Made by a program: the position numbers and the translations under genes
Notes under the pieces: generated by a model
Seen by the model: the letters and a program-made list of their open reading frames with translations, nothing else
Told to the model about the DNA's origin: nothing
The model's database searches: none
DNA from: Leptidea sinapis
Taxonomy: Eukaryota; Arthropoda; Insecta; Lepidoptera; Pieridae
NCBI RefSeq assembly: GCF_905404315.1
Contig: NC_066276.1
Location: forward strand, 11,736,001 to 11,800,000
DNA length: 64,000 bases
Direction: 5' to 3'
Shown here: one piece after another, positions 1 to 11,269 of the stretch
Layout: every line of letters starts with the position of its first letter
Numbering within the stretch: the stretch's first letter is position 1

Positions 1-36
1 AAATAATATATTATAGATATATACTGAACACGACAG

Positions 37-608
37 GCGATCAGTACTTCACTATAAGCCATTGCCCGCAACTATATAAGGCGCAAATTCGGCCACAAAT
101 AGAGAACTGTTCCCACCTCTGGGCGAGCGCTCCCCAGTACCAGCTTTTTCCATTTGACCGCAAACAAAGAAGAGCGGCTCGAATCATCGACGATCAAGTC
201 ATCCCCGAGTGGCTTGACTCTTTGGCGTTGCGTAGAGACGTGGGTTCTCTCTGCATCTTCTACCGCATTTATGACGAGGAGTGCTTAGAGGAGACATAAC
301 GTCAAAATTCTAAATGCCACCCGCATCATGCTGACGTCTGGCATTCCACAACCGCGCGTTTTGCAAGAAATTTCTTGCCTCACAAAGCCACTTTGTAGAA
401 TCAATTACGGGCCAATTTTCCCGAACCGATACGACTTAGGGACCTTCAAGAAAAGAGCATACTCTTCCATTATATATTATCATTAAAGGCCGGCAACGCA
501 TTTCTTGACACCTGTTGATGTGGATGTCCATTCCGGCATCCGAGGGTTGCCTGACCACTCCTCATCGCAAAAGTCTCCTCTTGCAAGTTTGCCTCCTCTT
601 ATATAAAA
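37..608 (+). mobile_element. Truncated Jockey/CR1-like retrotransposon 3' end (family C)
   Basis: The plus strand reads as the C-terminal part of a non-LTR reverse transcriptase: LYKAQIRPQIENCSHLWA near 72-126, then QRRAARIIDD, LALRRDVGSLCIFYRIYDEE, a stop near 298, and after a frame change DVWHSTTARFARNFLP near 335-380. A 3' tail follows with AAGGCCGGCAACGCATTTC and a GTGGATGTCCAT segment, ending in an A-run. Frames are broken, so it is dead. In foxo orientation it lies antisense in the intron downstream of the forkhead exon. Confidence 0.85.
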
Positions 609-766
609 AAGTCCCGTTATAATGAAACGAATCCTTCCAATAACTTAGTGAAATCTTTAGAATTTATGATATGGACAAAGACATCGTGGAATGGAATACT
701 CTATAAAATACATTGATACCCTTTGTATAATGAGACATGTAACTATCAATCAATAACAATTTTTAC
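609..766. other. Intronic DNA next to the foxo donor
   Basis: Short AT-rich stretch between the family C relic and the donor site of the foxo exon. No further exon or motif is visible. Confidence 0.5.
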
Positions 767-949
767 CTTCTTTTTAACTCGCCCTCGTCGCTTCTCTGTC
801 TTCGACGTTTCCATAGACAGGGCACGTCGTCTCACCGATTTCCCTGGCTTGGCGTCTGGATTGATCATCCACCACGAAGATTTTCCTGTGCCTTCATTCT
901 GCACTCGCATGAACCGATTGTGAAGTGATAGATTGTGCCTGATCGAATT
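767..949 (-). CDS. foxo: FOXO forkhead transcription factor, internal exon (second half of forkhead domain)
   Basis: This exon encodes 61 residues of the insulin-pathway forkhead factor FOXO, which binds GTAAACA-type sites and is excluded from the nucleus after AKT phosphorylation. Reading leftward, it opens with the recognition-helix motif NSIRHNLSLH, then RVQNEGTGKSSWW (wing region), then RRRALS, which fits the AKT consensus RxRxxS at the position of human FOXO1 Ser256, and ends in the basic KRRGRVKKK stretch expected of the nuclear localisation signal. The acceptor is a pyrimidine-rich tract ending TTTCAG just above 949; the donor is AAG|GTAAAA just below 767. The exon is 183 nt and phase 0 at both ends. 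The break immediately before NSIRHNL matches the conserved intron position within FOXO forkhead domains. It is intact. Upstream exons (N-terminus, first forkhead helices) should lie at higher coordinates and downstream exons before base 1; none was found here. Confidence 0.96.
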
Positions 950-1017
950 CTGAAAGATAAAAGCGTAGTTAGTAACGCATTGCAAACACTTATCTTATAT
1001 CTTTAAGCGAGCTATTC

Positions 1018-1352
1018 TTGTATATATATATATATATAATCTGAATCTCGGAAACGGCTCCAAGGATTTTAATGAAATTTAGTATACAGGTAGTTTCGGG
1101 GGCCAGAAATTGATCAAGCTAGGTTTCAATTTTAAAAAATGTAGTTTTATCCGTGTTTTAATGAGAAACTGCTACAATAAGATTAGAATACAATGGTAGA
1201 TTTCGCCACCATATACAATACTATAATAGTTCAGATGGGACATTGGGTGATCCGGAAAACAGAAGACCCCGGTTCGAATCCAGATGTCCTATTAGTTTTT
1301 TTTTGTAACTTCATAAAAATCCGAGCAAGGCTCGGTCGTCCAGATATTGTTA
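1018..1352 (+). repeat. Dispersed repeat with a tRNA-like core (family L)
   Basis: The unit begins in a (TA)n run (about 1020-1038) followed by AATCTCGGAAACGGCTCC, a segment I recognise as recurrent in lepidopteran DNA, and ends near CCGAGCAAGGCTCGGTCG. Inside is a tRNA-like stretch: A-box-like TAGTTCAGATGG at 1227-1238 and B-box-like GGTTCGAATCC at 1271-1281, followed by a T-run. The bases GGGACAT and ATGTCCT flank it and could pair as an acceptor-like stem. The D and anticodon arms are not recognisable, so it is not a working tRNA. Confidence 0.6.
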
Positions 1353-2250
1353 TATTATGTTAGCATAGTCGCTTTTTCCAACAGCAATGTGTTAAGTTTA
1401 ATGTTATACCTTATAACCATTAAATAGCTACTTAACTCTTAAGGTATTTGTCAAAGTTACACAACAGCTCCATTACTCATCTTAAAAAGAGATCCAGGAA
1501 AATCATTAAAATAAATAACCGACAGGAAAACTGCACGTATATATTATATGAAGACTGATGACTCCCGCGCAAATTTGGATAGTCCAGCAAAATTTATAAT
1601 AGCTGTGTTCAACTGCAAGAATGCAAAGTTATGAACCCAACTGACCGCAAAAAATCTATTTTAATTTTAACTACTGTTCAAAGTTAGCGCAATAACGTAT
1701 CCTATCTCTCACCGGCAATAAAATCTCACAACTTTTTCCCGTCAAACGAATAAAAGCAACCACAACAACGAATGAAGTTTAGCAATAAAAGAGTCCATAA
1801 ATAATTTCTCCGTGCCCTGTGAGAACTGCCACTTACTGACATCGCTTTTCCGCGCAAATATGTGGACTTTTTGTCTTAAATCATAAAACCAACGGAAATT
1901 CCGCTGTAGAATATAAAATATTTTACCCAGAGTTTTCACGCATAATTTAACACGGTTATCTTTTCGATCAGTCTTGGATGGGTGATAGGAATATCTAAAT
2001 ATTTTATATGTCATAGATTCTCCTCCGAATCCTTAGGATTAAAAGGGATGTATAAAATAAAACAGAAAATATCTTATTTAGAATTTTTTTCAAATGATAC
2101 ATTGATTACAGCTAAGTGTTCTTTTATTTAAAGTCCTAAGTCAGTCATTTTCACTATATTCACTAAAGCATCTACGAAATTATTAACATCAAGTAATTAG
2201 GCATCCATTTGACAGTTTGTTATAAGTATAGTATTTTTATGGCAATAGGA
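1353..2250. other. Probable foxo intron, no gene seen
   Basis: AT-rich DNA with no recognised exon. A 90-codon minus-strand frame at 1742-2014 lacks coding character and family resemblance. Confidence 0.5.
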
Positions 2251-2254
2251 AGAT

Positions 2255-2335
2255 AAAAGAGAGCATGGGGTTCACCTGATGGTTACTGATCACCGATGCC
2301 CATTCCTTCTTGTAATATCAGAGGGATAAGGTACG
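2255..2335 (-). repeat. Fragment of B/B'-type repeat tail
   Basis: TTCACCTGATGGTTACTGATCACC and the following CCCATTC.TTGTAATATCAGAGG are degenerate versions of the shared tail seen better at 15395 and 17690, in minus orientation. Confidence 0.55.
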
Positions 2336-2377
2336 AGTACATGTATGAGGTTTTAGGTGGATGCACGCTGTTTTGTA

Positions 2378-2675
2378 AGGGACGAGACGAGCAGGACCTT
2401 CATCTGATAGTAATTGATACGCCCTGCCCATTACAATGCAGTGCCGCTCAGGGTTCTCGAAAAACCAAAAAATTCTGAGCGGCACTACAATTGCGCTCGT
2501 CACCTTCAGACATAAGATGTTAAGTCTCATTTGCCTACTAATTTCACTAGCTAAAGCGCCCTTCAGACCGAAACACAGTAATGTTTACACATTGCTGCTT
2601 CATGGCAGAAATAGGCGCCGTTGTGGTACCCATAACCGGCATCCTGTGCAAAGGAGCGTGGCGTGGTGTCCCGGT
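2378..2675 (+). repeat. SINE-like repeat, family A, near full copy
   Basis: Contains GGGACGAGACGAGCAGGACC, CCATTACAATGCAGTGCCGC, a TTCTGAGCGGCACTACAATT block, ACATAAGATGTTAAGTCTCA, GCGCCCTTCAGACCGAAACA and CGGCATCCTGTGCAAAGGAG in order. The same order occurs at 48600-48890, also plus strand. The two blocks around the A-run can pair (GCCGCTCAG / CTGAGCGGC). Short overlapping reading frames here are shadows of the repeat. Confidence 0.85.
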
Positions 2676-2699
2676 GAAATATAACCTAAGGCAGTAAGG

Positions 2700-4814
2700 T
2701 TTACATATACATGACATGATGTATAATTAGATATGTATATATACTACATTATATATCTTAGAACACACAAACTACTTTCGCTCCTGTGAGTGAAACATAA
2801 TGTCTAATAGTAAGTAATATGTAATAATTAAGTAACTCAGTTATAATGTAGTTAGTTTATTTCTTGTTGCGAGGAATTCCCAATACAAGTGGTATAAGAA
2901 AACTAGTCTTACTGGGAAACCTTCGCCACTAAATTGTTTTTAGATATCTTGAAGTATCGATGTTTTTATATAATTATAAAGAATTGAGGGTAGTTTTAAG
3001 AATAACTTTTGTAAGGAATCGTGTATCCAGGTATTATAAATAGGTGCATTAACATCTTAATAGATTTCCTTTATTACAATCAGACAAACATAATACTAAT
3101 AAATAACATATCTCTTCTCTTAATATTAATTAGTACACACGACAACATTTTTAATTATTTCTTGGACAAAATTCTATTCTACTCTGTGATGATATTAATA
3201 TCTCCGTTAAGTGAAGTCTCACAGAATTTTCATCTCATTAATACCCAATAAGACTATCCAGTTTTCAAACGACACAGCGGAGTGGGAATTGTGTCACTGT
3301 TATCAAAACTATACAGGGAATTGAACAGGGCGAGTGTAAAGGAAGACTTTACTTAGAATTTTGTGAACGGCGGGATTGTTGGCGCCATCGCTACCCTTAT
3401 GGGGTGAATTAACCGTCTCGGTCCTCCCCTTTGAGACTTAAATTTTGTCGAATTTCTACAGCTATAATATCTTATGTAATCTCCGAACCCAATGGCTTAT
3501 GATTTCCGTGTTTATTGCCTCCCTTAACTATAATTCTTAATTGTCTAGGTGGGCTACAAATATTTTATACCTCATTTAACTTCAACAAATATAATTATTT
3601 ATTAATATTAAACAATATTATTTATTATATGGATATATTTAATTCCTCAGACCTGACTTGAACGGGTGCAAGAACTAAGGTGTGTCTTTTTCAAGATAAA
3701 TTTCCATTGAATAAAATATTTATTTCATGAAATGACCTGGCGACGAACGAAACTCATTTATGCTAAGTTTCGTAAACTTAACCACATAAACTTCCTTTGA
3801 CAATGCATTTTATTTTTACCGTACATGAATTTTGAAGACTTTTAAAACAATCAAAACCAATTTACGAAATAAAGTGTACATTTTGAAAATACGACAGTTT
3901 TAATCAAAGTGAACTTATTTCAATCAGGAAAACAATTTAACAGTAACTATTTTTACTTTATTTATTCAAGGTCCACCAACACAGAATACACAATAAGTAT
4001 GTTAATTCATAAAATTGTAACACAAAGTCCAAAAATCCTGTTTCGTGCAATTACAGATGAACATAACGCACACAAATATACAAACAATTTAGTTCATAAT
4101 TATTTACAAGTAAATTGAAGTCCTATAACGCTAACATGTCAAAATAATATAAAAAGATAAATTAATTCCACAAATGATTACAAGCTACAATACAGTCACT
4201 TCAACATAATCACTAAAATTACAATATATTTTGTCAATGCGTTTTATTACAATTTAGGTCATAACACTACTAATCAGTGTCGGTTTCTCTTAAATTGCTA
4301 CGTTATATTTTAAATTATTGAACATAACATTTACTTACCTACGAAGTGATTTTAGGAAAGGCTTAAATTTAAATCATTGTTATTTTTTAAAGAGCAAAAA
4401 TCGTTGTCATAATATTATGCAATACGATTGAACGCCTAGTTCGTTGTTTTTAATAAATTAATTTTGCTGTGAATTTTATTTCAGTTTAATAAATGGGTGT
4501 CAACATACATATTATATAGAATCGCGTCCTCCCCCATAGAGCAAGGCAGAGATTCCAGACTTTCATTAACCAACTATGATCCTGATATACTTGCCTGACT
4601 TCTCCCATTCCCGTTCAAAAAAGCTCTCTTGTTCGTAGTACTACTAAACTAGTCTATTTTAATAAACTCCCAACCTGATCGTCATATGTATGCCTAGCTC
4701 GAACTTACCCAACACTAACCCACATTGCCGAGTAAATTTGTGCTGATTCATCAATCATTTCTACGTGATCAAACACACTTATATTGTCGTACCAACAACT
4801 TTTCTCCTCAACGC
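2700..4814. other. Non-coding stretch, probable intron
   Basis: Very AT-rich with scattered short frames (76 and 69 codons) that look random. Slightly GC-richer unique sequence lies at about 3290-3440. I see no exon, RNA gene or clear repeat. Confidence 0.45.
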
Positions 4815-5150
4815 TCTCAATCACATCCATTTCAGCCGGAAGACATCCACTGCTGTACAATGGGCTCTCCCAAAGATCGCCATAACGATCTGTCTTGCGC
4901 TGCCCTCATCCAACCTACTCGGGCGATCTTGACCAGATCGTCGGTCCATCTTATGAGGGGCCTACCAAAACTACGTCTTCCGACTTTACTGCCCCAACGG
5001 CCATCTGTCCGTCGAGCTATGTGCCCTGCCCACTGCCACTACAGTTTCGCAACATCGAAGTTATGTCGGTGAGTTTGGTACTCCTATGGATCTCCTCATT
5101 TCTGATTCGATCTAGCAGGGATCTCAACTACATGCTCAGTGAAATACTCA
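4815..5150 (-). mobile_element. RTE-type retrotransposon 3' end, decayed (family I)
   Basis: On the minus strand this reads as the end of an RTE-like reverse transcriptase: sequence corresponding to KWQWAGHIARRTDGRWG (complement of about 4990-5050) followed by the 3' tail whose complement contains CAGTGGATGTCTTCCGGCTG at about 4835-4855. The same protein segment appears in plus orientation at 54600-55085. Frames are interrupted. Confidence 0.75.
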
Positions 5151-5424
5151 TATAATGATAAGACGCAATAACAATTCTTGCAAATGTAGTTTTATATTAA
5201 CAAAAACACTCAAGTAAATAGCTGACAATAATTTGGATATAAATAAATCGTGGACGCGTATTTTGCGGCAACCTTCATCCACAGAATATATAGTAAGGAG
5301 CCGTGGAAGTGTATATATGTATATATGCTGTTGAATTATTCACACGACTATAAATGCAAGCGTAGACGTTCGAAATGCATTTTAATATTACTAATATGGT
5401 AAGAGGGGACAGAATTATATTCTA

Positions 5425-5582
5425 CTAGCTGTTTCCCGCGACTTCATCCGTATTTATATTGACCCCTATTATATATTGTCCAATAAATGTGTGCAAAGTT
5501 TCATTTTATTGGGCTAACTGTCCAGTTTAAAGTGAACATACATACACACACACACAATATTCTCTCTTATATATAATATAGA
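5425..5582 (-). mobile_element. Short Helitron-like element
   Basis: Read on the minus strand it starts TC (5582-5581), ends CTAG (5428-5425) and sits between A and T, the Helitron insertion rule. The terminal part, complement of CTAGCTGTTTCCCGCGACTT, is a common insect repeat end. At 158 bp it has no coding capacity. Confidence 0.65.
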
Positions 5583-5759
5583 TGAGTTTCATGTAAGCTA
5601 GAAATTGATACAGATTCAACAAAATCTTTAAGAATATCGATCATCGAACAATTATCGATACCAAAGGTGAATGAGATATTGTTTAAAAGCGGCGCAGACT
5701 ACGGCAGCAAAGACAGTGGCGTCTTATATCATTTAACATAATATTAGTATTTCTTAGGT

Positions 5760-6165
5760 TTACATGCCTCAAAAGAAAAAAACGGAACCCTTATTAGGTC
5801 ACATTGCCGTGACCGTGCCGTCTGTACGTCTGTCTGTCTGTCTGTCAAAATCCTTTATCTCGGGAACGTGTATCGACGATATTAAAACGATATCTATACT
5901 CAGGTCTTACCGTTAAAAAAGGTACGGCCATAGGCATGACGTAAAAAATGTATATTTTGACAATCTAAAGGGAATCAAAATTCAAAGAGCATGTAGTGTA
6001 TAGTTTTTTTTTTATAAAATTTGGTAAGTAATACCGTCTTATACTAGACACAAATATAGACAGAAAAATCTGAAAACTATACATTTGTAATTAAATCATT
6101 AATATTAAAATTATACGAAACCTACGGTGGGCAAGTCCGACTCGCAGTTTTCCGGTTATTTTGTT
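5760..6165 (+). repeat. Dispersed repeat with GTCT tandem run (family M)
   Basis: Begins AACGGAACCCTTATTAGG, contains a (GTCT)n run at about 5820-5845 and TTATCTCGGGAACG, and ends GTCCGACTCGCAGTTTTCCG. I recognise this start, middle and end as a recurring lepidopteran repeat. No coding capacity seen. Confidence 0.65.
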
Positions 6166-6169
6166 TGTG

Positions 6170-6650
6170 TACCAACTGGAATAAATCGTAGTGTTACGTT
6201 TGTGAGCCTGCACTAATCATCAGTTAAAACCGCATTCACATTGATTAAACCGTTTGTGAGCTTAGCGAGAACAATCAAACAGACACTGATTCTTAAAGCT
6301 ATGGTTTCCACATCGCTTACACAAGATATATATATATATATTGTATGTACAGACGCGATTATTAAATGTGCAGACTGAGAATGGGAAATAATTGAAATTA
6401 TTGCGAATTATTGTTAGCGTCAAAATCAATGATTTCATCGAAGGTTTCGAAGTCATAATAAAGAAAATTAACGGTTAAATTTAAATGATCTGTAATACTA
6501 TGTCTTACCCCTTATGGAAAAGTTTGTTTAAGAACTGAACCAAGATTGTGATCATAGGCACCTACTACTTAATATATCTCACTATAAGACTATTTTTTTA
6601 AGTATACTTGCTGTGTGTTCTACAAAGAATACCGAATCTAAAAAAAATCA
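6170..6650. other. Non-coding stretch
   Basis: AT-rich, with a short TA run near 6330. Nothing recognised. Confidence 0.4.
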
Positions 6651-6654
6651 TACA

Positions 6655-6859
6655 AGTTTTGTTGTTTGTCCGTTTGTCTGTAGGTATGTACGTTCGAGCG
6701 AAACCCAAAAACAACTTAATAGGTTTAATTCAAATTTTGTACGAATATTAACAAGAGGTTGTGGCAACATGATATAGGTTACATATTATCACGCAAGATG
6801 CAGATATAGTATTTTTGTTTCTTAAAACGTCCACGAGAGACGTCACGGGCAGCAGCTAG
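6655..6859 (+). mobile_element. Probable Helitron-like 3' end
   Basis: Ends CACGGGCAGCAGCTAG at 6859 and is followed by T, as for the other Helitron-like ends here. The internal GTTTGTCCGTTTGTCTG is typical of such repeats. The 5' end is not clear. Confidence 0.45.
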
Positions 6860-7127
6860 TTAAACATTGAAACAGTAGGAACTGCGAATTCAAAGCCGAC
6901 TTTACTTGTTATCGTTTTAATTTCTCGAGACAGAAAGCGTTACGAATGATCATCGTTGTTCCAACTTAAAAGTGATTTCTGTCAGATCATAGTCAAAAAC
7001 AAAGAAAAATAATTAATTATGGAATAACTAATTGTATATAATGGCAACACCTACTTAAAATAATTGCATAATATAATAAGTATTATAGAAATAATGAACA
7101 TAATTATTGCCATAAGAATAAAGTTTA

Positions 7128-7400
7128 CTGCTTTAGTGTCCAGAAAATTAAAATCCCTATACAATGACGTAAATTTTATTCCAAAATAATTATGGAGATA
7201 TTAGAAATAAAAATAGAATCACATTTTACTATAATAAAATACTGTATATCTAGTGCTTCTGTGTTTAGTACATATACTATCTGATTTTGAAATATTTTTT
7301 TCATATTATGTAGGTACCTACTTCATAAAACTAAATTTTAGTTTAAAATATTAAAAATATAACCATTTTCGTTGAAGAGTTACAGAGTCCTCTTAATACT
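7128..7400 (+). repeat. Unclassified dispersed repeat, family N, copy 1
   Basis: Starts near TTAGTGTCCAGAAAATTAAA, includes GTATTTAGTACATAT-like sequence and a TTCATATTATGTAGG block, and ends with TTCGTTGAAGAGTTACAGAGTCCTCTT. The same order recurs at 25118-25385 (plus) and partly at 41190-41345 (minus). No tRNA head, tail or reading frame identifies its class. Confidence 0.65.
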
Positions 7401-8194
7401 TGTGTTTCAACGAACTGAAGCGTGTCATTCACATAAGTCATAATACAAGGCATCATTAACTAATATTCAAGATTAAAATCCAATTAATTATAATAATGAA
7501 CACGTTATCAATATCACGTACCCATATCAACATGTTATCATAATATCTTATTTAATATACAATGTACAACACACTGTATATTATAATATATTCCCACTGC
7601 GTCATTGTACAACGAATGCGCATATAAAAATTGAGTGCGGTTAGATGAATAGCTTTATAGTTCACGTGTAGCTTTCTTACGAAATATACCTTATTTTTCA
7701 CCTTCATAAATTGAATAAACAGTGACATATTTTAAAACGCCCTGCTTCCATTCAATTATATCCGGTTTGAAGCGGTGGAATACCACTTTTCAATATATGC
7801 CATCGGAACAAACTTTTCATTCAAGACAGACCATTGGGAAAATTCATAACTACCTTCATCATGAATTAATGTCCTTGCTCCATCTTATTATGTAACAAAG
7901 TCTAGACGATTATATAATTTTCTTCCTTTAACTTCTCGCAGTTTCTTCAAAAAGGTAAAAAACCTCGATTGTTAATAGATTAAAAACAATATATATTGTA
8001 GGTATGTTTCGCAGGAACTTTTCAATACCCATAATTTCTATCATTCCCAAGAAAATCTTTAATTGATTTTACATCCAGCAATTCTCTGAGCTGTAACAGC
8101 CTAATCTTAAGTCCATTTTTGAAATTCTTTGCATAGAATGCCGGCTACTTGCAACAGCAGCAACTTTTCCTGTCGTGATGCTGTAACTTGCAAG
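7401..8194. other. Non-coding stretch
   Basis: AT-rich unique-looking DNA. No exon, RNA gene or repeat recognised. Confidence 0.4.
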
Positions 8195-8345
8195 CATTAT
8201 TTCTTTTCAGAGGCTGACGGGCGCCGCAGCTAGTGACATTAGTGGGCCAATCAGACTTAACATCATGTATCTCAAAGTGGAAAGAGCAAATGCGATGCCT
8301 CTCAACATTTTGAGTTTTCCAAGAACCCTAAGCGGAAAAGCATTG
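8195..8345 (-). repeat. SINE-like repeat family A, decayed fragment
   Basis: GGGCGCCGCAGCTAGTGACATT and CAGACTTAACATCATGTATCTC are complements of the family A central block, followed by AAGAACCCTAAGCGG. Heavily diverged. Confidence 0.65.
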
Positions 8346-10390
8346 TTATGTGCTGGGCGTTTCATTTACGCACCATCAAGAACACTGCCTTACCCATCTC
8401 GTCACTTTAAAAAATATCTTATTAAATTTTGAAACATACTGTAAAAGACATGAACGTATTATAAATAGAAATGGCGTCAATCAAACCCAAACTAATGCTG
8501 GTGTTTCAAATGTCGGTCGACCGAGCTTTAAACACGATTCCAAATTCAATATTCACCGCTTTCAAATCGAGTAAGAAACAATTGAGATAATCTCGCGGCA
8601 ATCAAACAATAAATAATTCAAATCAGAGAATGGCGCTAACACAATAGGAGGGCGGTTCGGTGCTCTGCGGGGGAAGGGCGGGAGACGTGACACCATTGAA
8701 AATTCCGAAGAAAATCCTAGTCGTGTCAACCGCCGCTGACAAATTTAATTATTCAACTTACCGAAACGTTAGAAAGATGACTTTTCCGAGAGCCGATAAC
8801 TAAGTATAAATAAATTCGCTTAGAGCTGCCGCGGCAAAGTTTAACTTAATAAAACATTGAAATTTCGCGTAATTTAATTCCGCTGAGGTCGGATTTGCGG
8901 CTTGATTTGAATGCGTCACTACGAATCATTAAACACCTGACGGTTTGATAGGTGACAGGGGGGTGGGGGGCAGGATTTACGACGTACACTGTGGAAACAG
9001 AGATACATTATTTTATAACCGACGATCATTAGTGTTCTTGTAACCCCTATTACTAGATTCTCCGCTGTCTGTCCGTCCATCGGGCTGCCCTTCGCTGGAT
9101 CTCATAGGAGCAAAAGTTAGACAGGTGTAAGTTGATAGATTGTATCTAATGACGGTATAACAACAAAGTTTTAAAACCAAGGTGACAAACAGAAACAGGT
9201 CGCCATGCATATTTAAAAAAAATATGTGTAACGAATCTTTGTTATGTCATTCTGACTAAAATTTTATATATCCAGCAAAGTGTTCATTTTAAAATCACAT
9301 TTATACAGGTATCCTCAGGAATATTACTTTAGTGTGCGTGATTAGCTACGTCTTACACTCGTGCTACGTATGTCATGTTTGAGTGTGCTTGCGTTACTGA
9401 AAGCAGAGGTTAACAGTTCAATGAAACAGTTCTATACAAAAAATATAAATTTATATAGAAATAATTTCTTGAATAAATATTCACAATTAGGATATGGTGA
9501 AACTTATAGTATTTATTGAAGAAAAGCACCTTTTTTGGTCCTAAAAGTGATCTGGTTTAAAATCAAATATGCTCTATACTGGACGTACTACATTTCATCT
9601 AAGGATATAACAATGTATTCAAATTACACGTTACAAATGTTTCATATAAGAAAGACTTATATATATTAACTAATAAGTACATCTCTATAACTGCCAAGTT
9701 ACTTTAAGATACCCTCTAACACTCAAACATCTAAAGCAATAAGGAATACATTAAAATAATTATTTCCGTGTAATTGATGATATGTAATTAATTATTATAA
9801 ATCGTTAGCTTTGAACGCGGAACATGGATGTGACATATTGATAACCTGGAAGATCAGGGATATTGTTTTATTTAATAGATACATGAATAGTCAGGGCACA
9901 TGACCATCCGCTACACCAGAGGCTAGTAGGTCCTAAGTCATATCGGTTCCAATATATTGTTCATAAAATTAAACAAGGGGTTAAACCACCGTCCAATAGA
10001 GCGAGGAATATAGTAGTTGCTGTTTTTTTTTATCAAGTTTTTAAATAAATAATTATAACGGTGCCACGTTAAATCCCTTGATACATTAGGGGACAAAATA
10101 TCCCGCTACACAACGCTGTATATACGTGACGCTGCAATGTTACTGAGAATTGTTATTTCGAGACGTACACATCCCCAGAGCGAGAGAAAATTTCACACCA
10201 ACTTCCACTCTTGCAAAATTAGCCGAAAAAACTTTTCAGTCTCGATATAACGCCACCACCTCCTCGGACGATATTATATTTTATTATTCTACAATTATTA
10301 CGAATTGTAGAGCGGTATGTTCGGCAACAAGTCAAATGTTGGATACATTATGTTTAAGATTATTGAAGAGAGTTTGTATGGGAAAAATAT
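8346..10390. other. Non-coding stretch with a GC-richer island at about 8630-8960
   Basis: The island contains GGAGGGCGGTTCGG and GGGGAAGGGCGGGAG and AACCGCCGCTGAC and stands out from the AT-rich surroundings; it could be a regulatory region, but there is no direct sign of function. At about 9060-9120 there is a GTCTGTCCGTCC motif resembling repeat internal sequence. The remainder is plain AT-rich DNA. Confidence 0.35.
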
Positions 10391-10394
10391 ATTC

Positions 10395-10660
10395 TCGATA
10401 ATGTAATGTATGTTCATAGGCACATAAGTGAATTTGCTAGAAACAGTCAAAACCATAGTGTTAACTCCAGGAACAGACATAAACTTATAATGCCTACTAC
10501 TCGGCTATCTCGAGTTAGTAAATCTTTTGTGGGGCGATGTACATGCTTTTACAACAAGATCCCACAAAATGTTCAAAACAAAAGTATTACGTTATTCATA
10601 AGAATTGTTAAAAAACGTTTGTGTGGTAAAGGTTATAATTATTAAAAGGGTATAATATCT
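10395..10660 (+). mobile_element. CR1-like retrotransposon 3' end (family D), copy 1
   Basis: The plus strand encodes the C-terminus of a CR1/Jockey-type reverse transcriptase: NVMYVHRHISEFARNS, then NRHKLIMPTTRLSRVSKSF, then GRCTCFYNKIPQNVQNK, then VKKRLCGKGY and a stop at about 10643. The same peptide order is seen at 63047-63481 and 32270-32455. Only the C-terminal part is present. Confidence 0.85.
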
Positions 10661-10739
10661 GCGTTTGTTTTATATATCTAAAAAAAATTGAGCTTCTCCA
10701 TGTTTGAGAAAACTTTACTCCGATGAAATAAAGCAAGAT

Positions 10740-10975
10740 AGGAAAGAGAAAAAAAAAATAACAAAAAAAACAACCGACTTCAGCTAAAATATTCCAAAAC
10801 AATATAACTATATGCTTTTATAAGCACTAAAAAGTATAAAAATACTTGCGTATTTTTATACAATCTAATTCTTCTAATTATCTAATCTAATTCTAGCAAC
10901 AAATATTGTTTTTTTTTGGAATCTGGCTCGTCATGTCGCGCGTGCGACACAAGCACATCTCATCTAAAACTATGT
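10740..10975 (+). repeat. Dispersed repeat beginning ACAACCGACTTC
   Basis: AAAACAACCGACTTCAGC starts a unit with TATATGCTTTTATAAGCAC, ACTTGCGTATTTTTATACAA and AATCTAATTCTAGCAAC, which I recognise as a recurrent lepidopteran repeat. A related end, GGAGTCGGCTAAAAAG and ACAACCGACTGC, is at 11224-11264. Confidence 0.55.
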
Positions 10976-11055
10976 ATGTAGTGGAAACATACCTTGTCTG
11001 ACACCAACTCCAAAAATAGCAATAATCGTGAATAGAATTAGATTAGTCTTTCCAC

Positions 11056-11165
11056 CAGGGGCGTGCATTGGTTTTCTATCAAGATAGGCAATGTGGATCT
11101 AACTGTTGTTGTCGTAGTTGAGCTGTGGAATAAAACAAAGATTGCTCACCGTAGGTATTTAAACA
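11056..11165 (+). mobile_element. hAT-type MITE, truncated copy
   Basis: Begins CAGGGGCGTGCATTGGTTTTC, the same terminus as the complete element at 39028, and shares ATCTAACT...GTAGTTGAG...GATTGCT.ACCGTAGGTATTT. The right end is missing, replaced by other sequence after about 11165. Confidence 0.75.
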
Positions 11166-11269
11166 AGAATCATCAAAATCGGTTCACCCAGTCGAAAGTT
11201 CTGAGGTAACAAACCTACTCCTTTTTTGGAGTCGGCTAAAAAGAGCATTAAACAACCGACTGCATATCT

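Noticed and set aside
723..923. 66-codon plus-strand frame over the foxo exon
   Set aside because: Antisense shadow of the foxo forkhead exon.
1220..1292. Functional tRNA gene
   Set aside because: A and B boxes are visible but the D and anticodon arms are missing and it lies inside a dispersed repeat.
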